A stretch of DNA of 5,771 bases from Planctomycetota bacterium. GTDB lineage: Bacteria; Planctomycetota; Phycisphaerae; Phycisphaerales; SM1A02. Below the pieces are notes generated by a model that was given only the letters and a program-made list of their open reading frames with translations, had not been told where the DNA came from and searched no databases. Both the position numbers and the translations under genes were made by a program. The DNA lies in assembly GCA_009926815.1 (NCBI GenBank), contig RFOC01000133.1:1-5771 (forward strand), written 5' to 3'. This document shows, in pieces, positions 5,085 to 5,771 of the stretch. Position 1 is the first letter of the stretch. Each line of letters begins with the position of its first letter.

Positions 5085-5771
5085 ATGTTCGAGCAGGATG
5101 CCGATCCGGCGCGGCGCGGCGGCGCCATGACGGACGAGCAGGTCTATGCGTCGCTGAAGCCGCCCACCAGCATCGTGGTCCGCTATGGCGCCCGCCGCAT
5201 GGTGGGGGAGTTCCCCTACGAAGGTTCCGGCAAGCCCGGCTGCGGCAGCAAGATCGTGGTGCGCACGCCCCGCGGAACCGAGCTGGGCGAGATGCTCACC
5301 ACCACCTGCGGCAACGGCGGGTGCGGCAAGAGCGTCTCGCGCAGCGAGATGCTCAAGTACATCGAGCGGTCCGGCGGCAAGGACTACCCCTTCACCGGCG
5401 AGGGCCGCGTGCTGCGGCTGGCCGAGCCCGCGGACCTGGAGTCGTGGAGCCGCATGCAGGCCAGCACCCGCGCCAGGCTCGACCGCGCCCGCGAGGTGGC
5501 TCGCGGCTTCGGCCTGCCCATCAAGCTGGTGGAACTGGAGGCCATCCTGGGTGGCGAACTGCTCACGCTGCACTTCATGGCCACCGACGAGTCGAAGCCC
5601 GAGGTCGGGCCGCTGGTCGAGGCCCTGCAGCAGGCCTTCGGCACGCCGGTGGTGGCGCAGCAGATCGGCGCCCGTGACGAGGCCCGCCTGGTGGCCGACT
5701 ACGAGAAGTGCGGCCAGCACTGCTGCTGCAGGAACTTCCTCAAGGTGCTCAAGCCGGTGGGCATGAAGAGC
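5085..5771 (+). CDS. PSP1-domain protein, YaaT/RicT-like, 3' partial
   Basis: 229 residues are visible before the window ends, with no stop. The region from about residue 28 onward matches the PSP1 family, which includes B. subtilis YaaT (RicT). RicT forms the Fe-S-containing RicAFT complex, which affects RNA processing by RNase Y, sporulation and competence. Landmarks are an N-terminal strand region (28-70), a helical stretch around 115-142, GLPIKLVELE at 143-152, and QQIGARDEARL at 192-202. A CGX2CCC cluster follows at 209-215, and KPVGMK near the end corresponds to the point just before the second Cys motif of YaaT, which would lie beyond the window. C53, C75 and C80 are additional; I do not recall them in YaaT. 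Start is uncertain: an in-frame GTG at 5064 would add seven residues, and another ATG lies at 5127. No Shine-Dalgarno precedes any of them. The role in this organism is inferred from the family only. Confidence 0.88.
   Translation, partial: MFEQDADPARRGGAMTDEQVYASLKPPTSIVVRYGARRMVGEFPYEGSGKPGCGSKIVVRTPRGTELGEMLTTTCGNGGCGKSVSRSEMLKYIERSGGKDYPFTGEGRVLRLAEPADLESWSRMQASTRARLDRAREVARGFGLPIKLVELEAILGGELLTLHFMATDESKPEVGPLVEALQQAFGTPVVAQQIGARDEARLVADYEKCGQHCCCRNFLKVLKPVGMKS

Noticed and set aside
5024..5128. The longer start at 5128 for the exported protein, adding 35 residues.
   Set aside because: The added residues are not hydrophobic and would bury the signal peptide. They also overlap the start region of the divergent PSP1 gene.
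5310..5333. GNGGCGKS in the PSP1 protein, which fits the Walker A pattern GX4GK[ST].
   Set aside because: It sits inside the N-terminal PSP1 region without the preceding hydrophobic strand or any Walker B or specificity motif, so the match is most likely coincidental and its Cys is better read with C75.
2927..5677. A 916-codon plus-strand reading frame antisense to the exported protein.
   Set aside because: Its translation is Arg/Gly/His-rich low-complexity with no motif, as expected opposite a GC-rich gene with G/C-ending codons. The minus-strand frame has a signal peptide, repeats and family landmarks, and the PSP1 gene is in another frame.

Overview
The window is very GC-rich, with coding strands dominated by codons ending in G or C. 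It has five genes in a compact convergent/divergent layout and no mobile element, RNA gene, CRISPR array or phage signature. The gene set suggests a Gram-negative-type bacterium: an exported lipoprotein, an exported Trp-rich surface-type protein, an FGE/SUMF1-domain protein, the GTPase Der and a PSP1-domain protein. The absence of Shine-Dalgarno sequences and the form of Der and the PSP1 protein make a planctomycete (perhaps Phycisphaerae) my best guess. That is an inference from memory of family members, not a measurement.

Layout: (1) 1-141 (+), the C-terminal end of an FGE-sulfatase (SUMF1) domain protein. It converges on (2) 133-1269 (-), a lipoprotein of the type I periplasmic-binding fold (branched-chain amino acid/amide-type substrate-binding protein). 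A 50-bp divergent gap leads to (3) 1320-2912 (+), the ribosome-assembly GTPase Der. Der converges on (4) 2909-5023 (-), a 704-residue exported protein with three diverged copies of one module and a Trp/Gly-rich segment. A roughly 60-bp divergent gap leads to (5) 5085-5771 (+), a PSP1-domain (YaaT/RicT-like) protein that runs off the window.

Both convergent pairs overlap at their 3' ends, by 9 bp and by 4 bp. The second pair shares its stop codons through a CTAG palindrome. Nothing resembling an intrinsic terminator lies between these genes. The two divergent gaps hold all the promoters that can be in the window. Neither has a recognisable ribosome binding site, and three of the four starts have a TANNNT hexamer 6-8 nt upstream, which would fit leaderless transcription.

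The genes do not form an evident pathway. Der and PSP1 are housekeeping-type cytoplasmic proteins, and the two minus-strand genes encode exported proteins of unknown specific role. I see no convincing new defence or mobile system. The most interesting points are the triplicated module and cysteines of the 704-residue protein, the promoter architecture of the divergent gaps, the extra cysteines of the PSP1 protein, and the variant switch and P-loop regions of Der.
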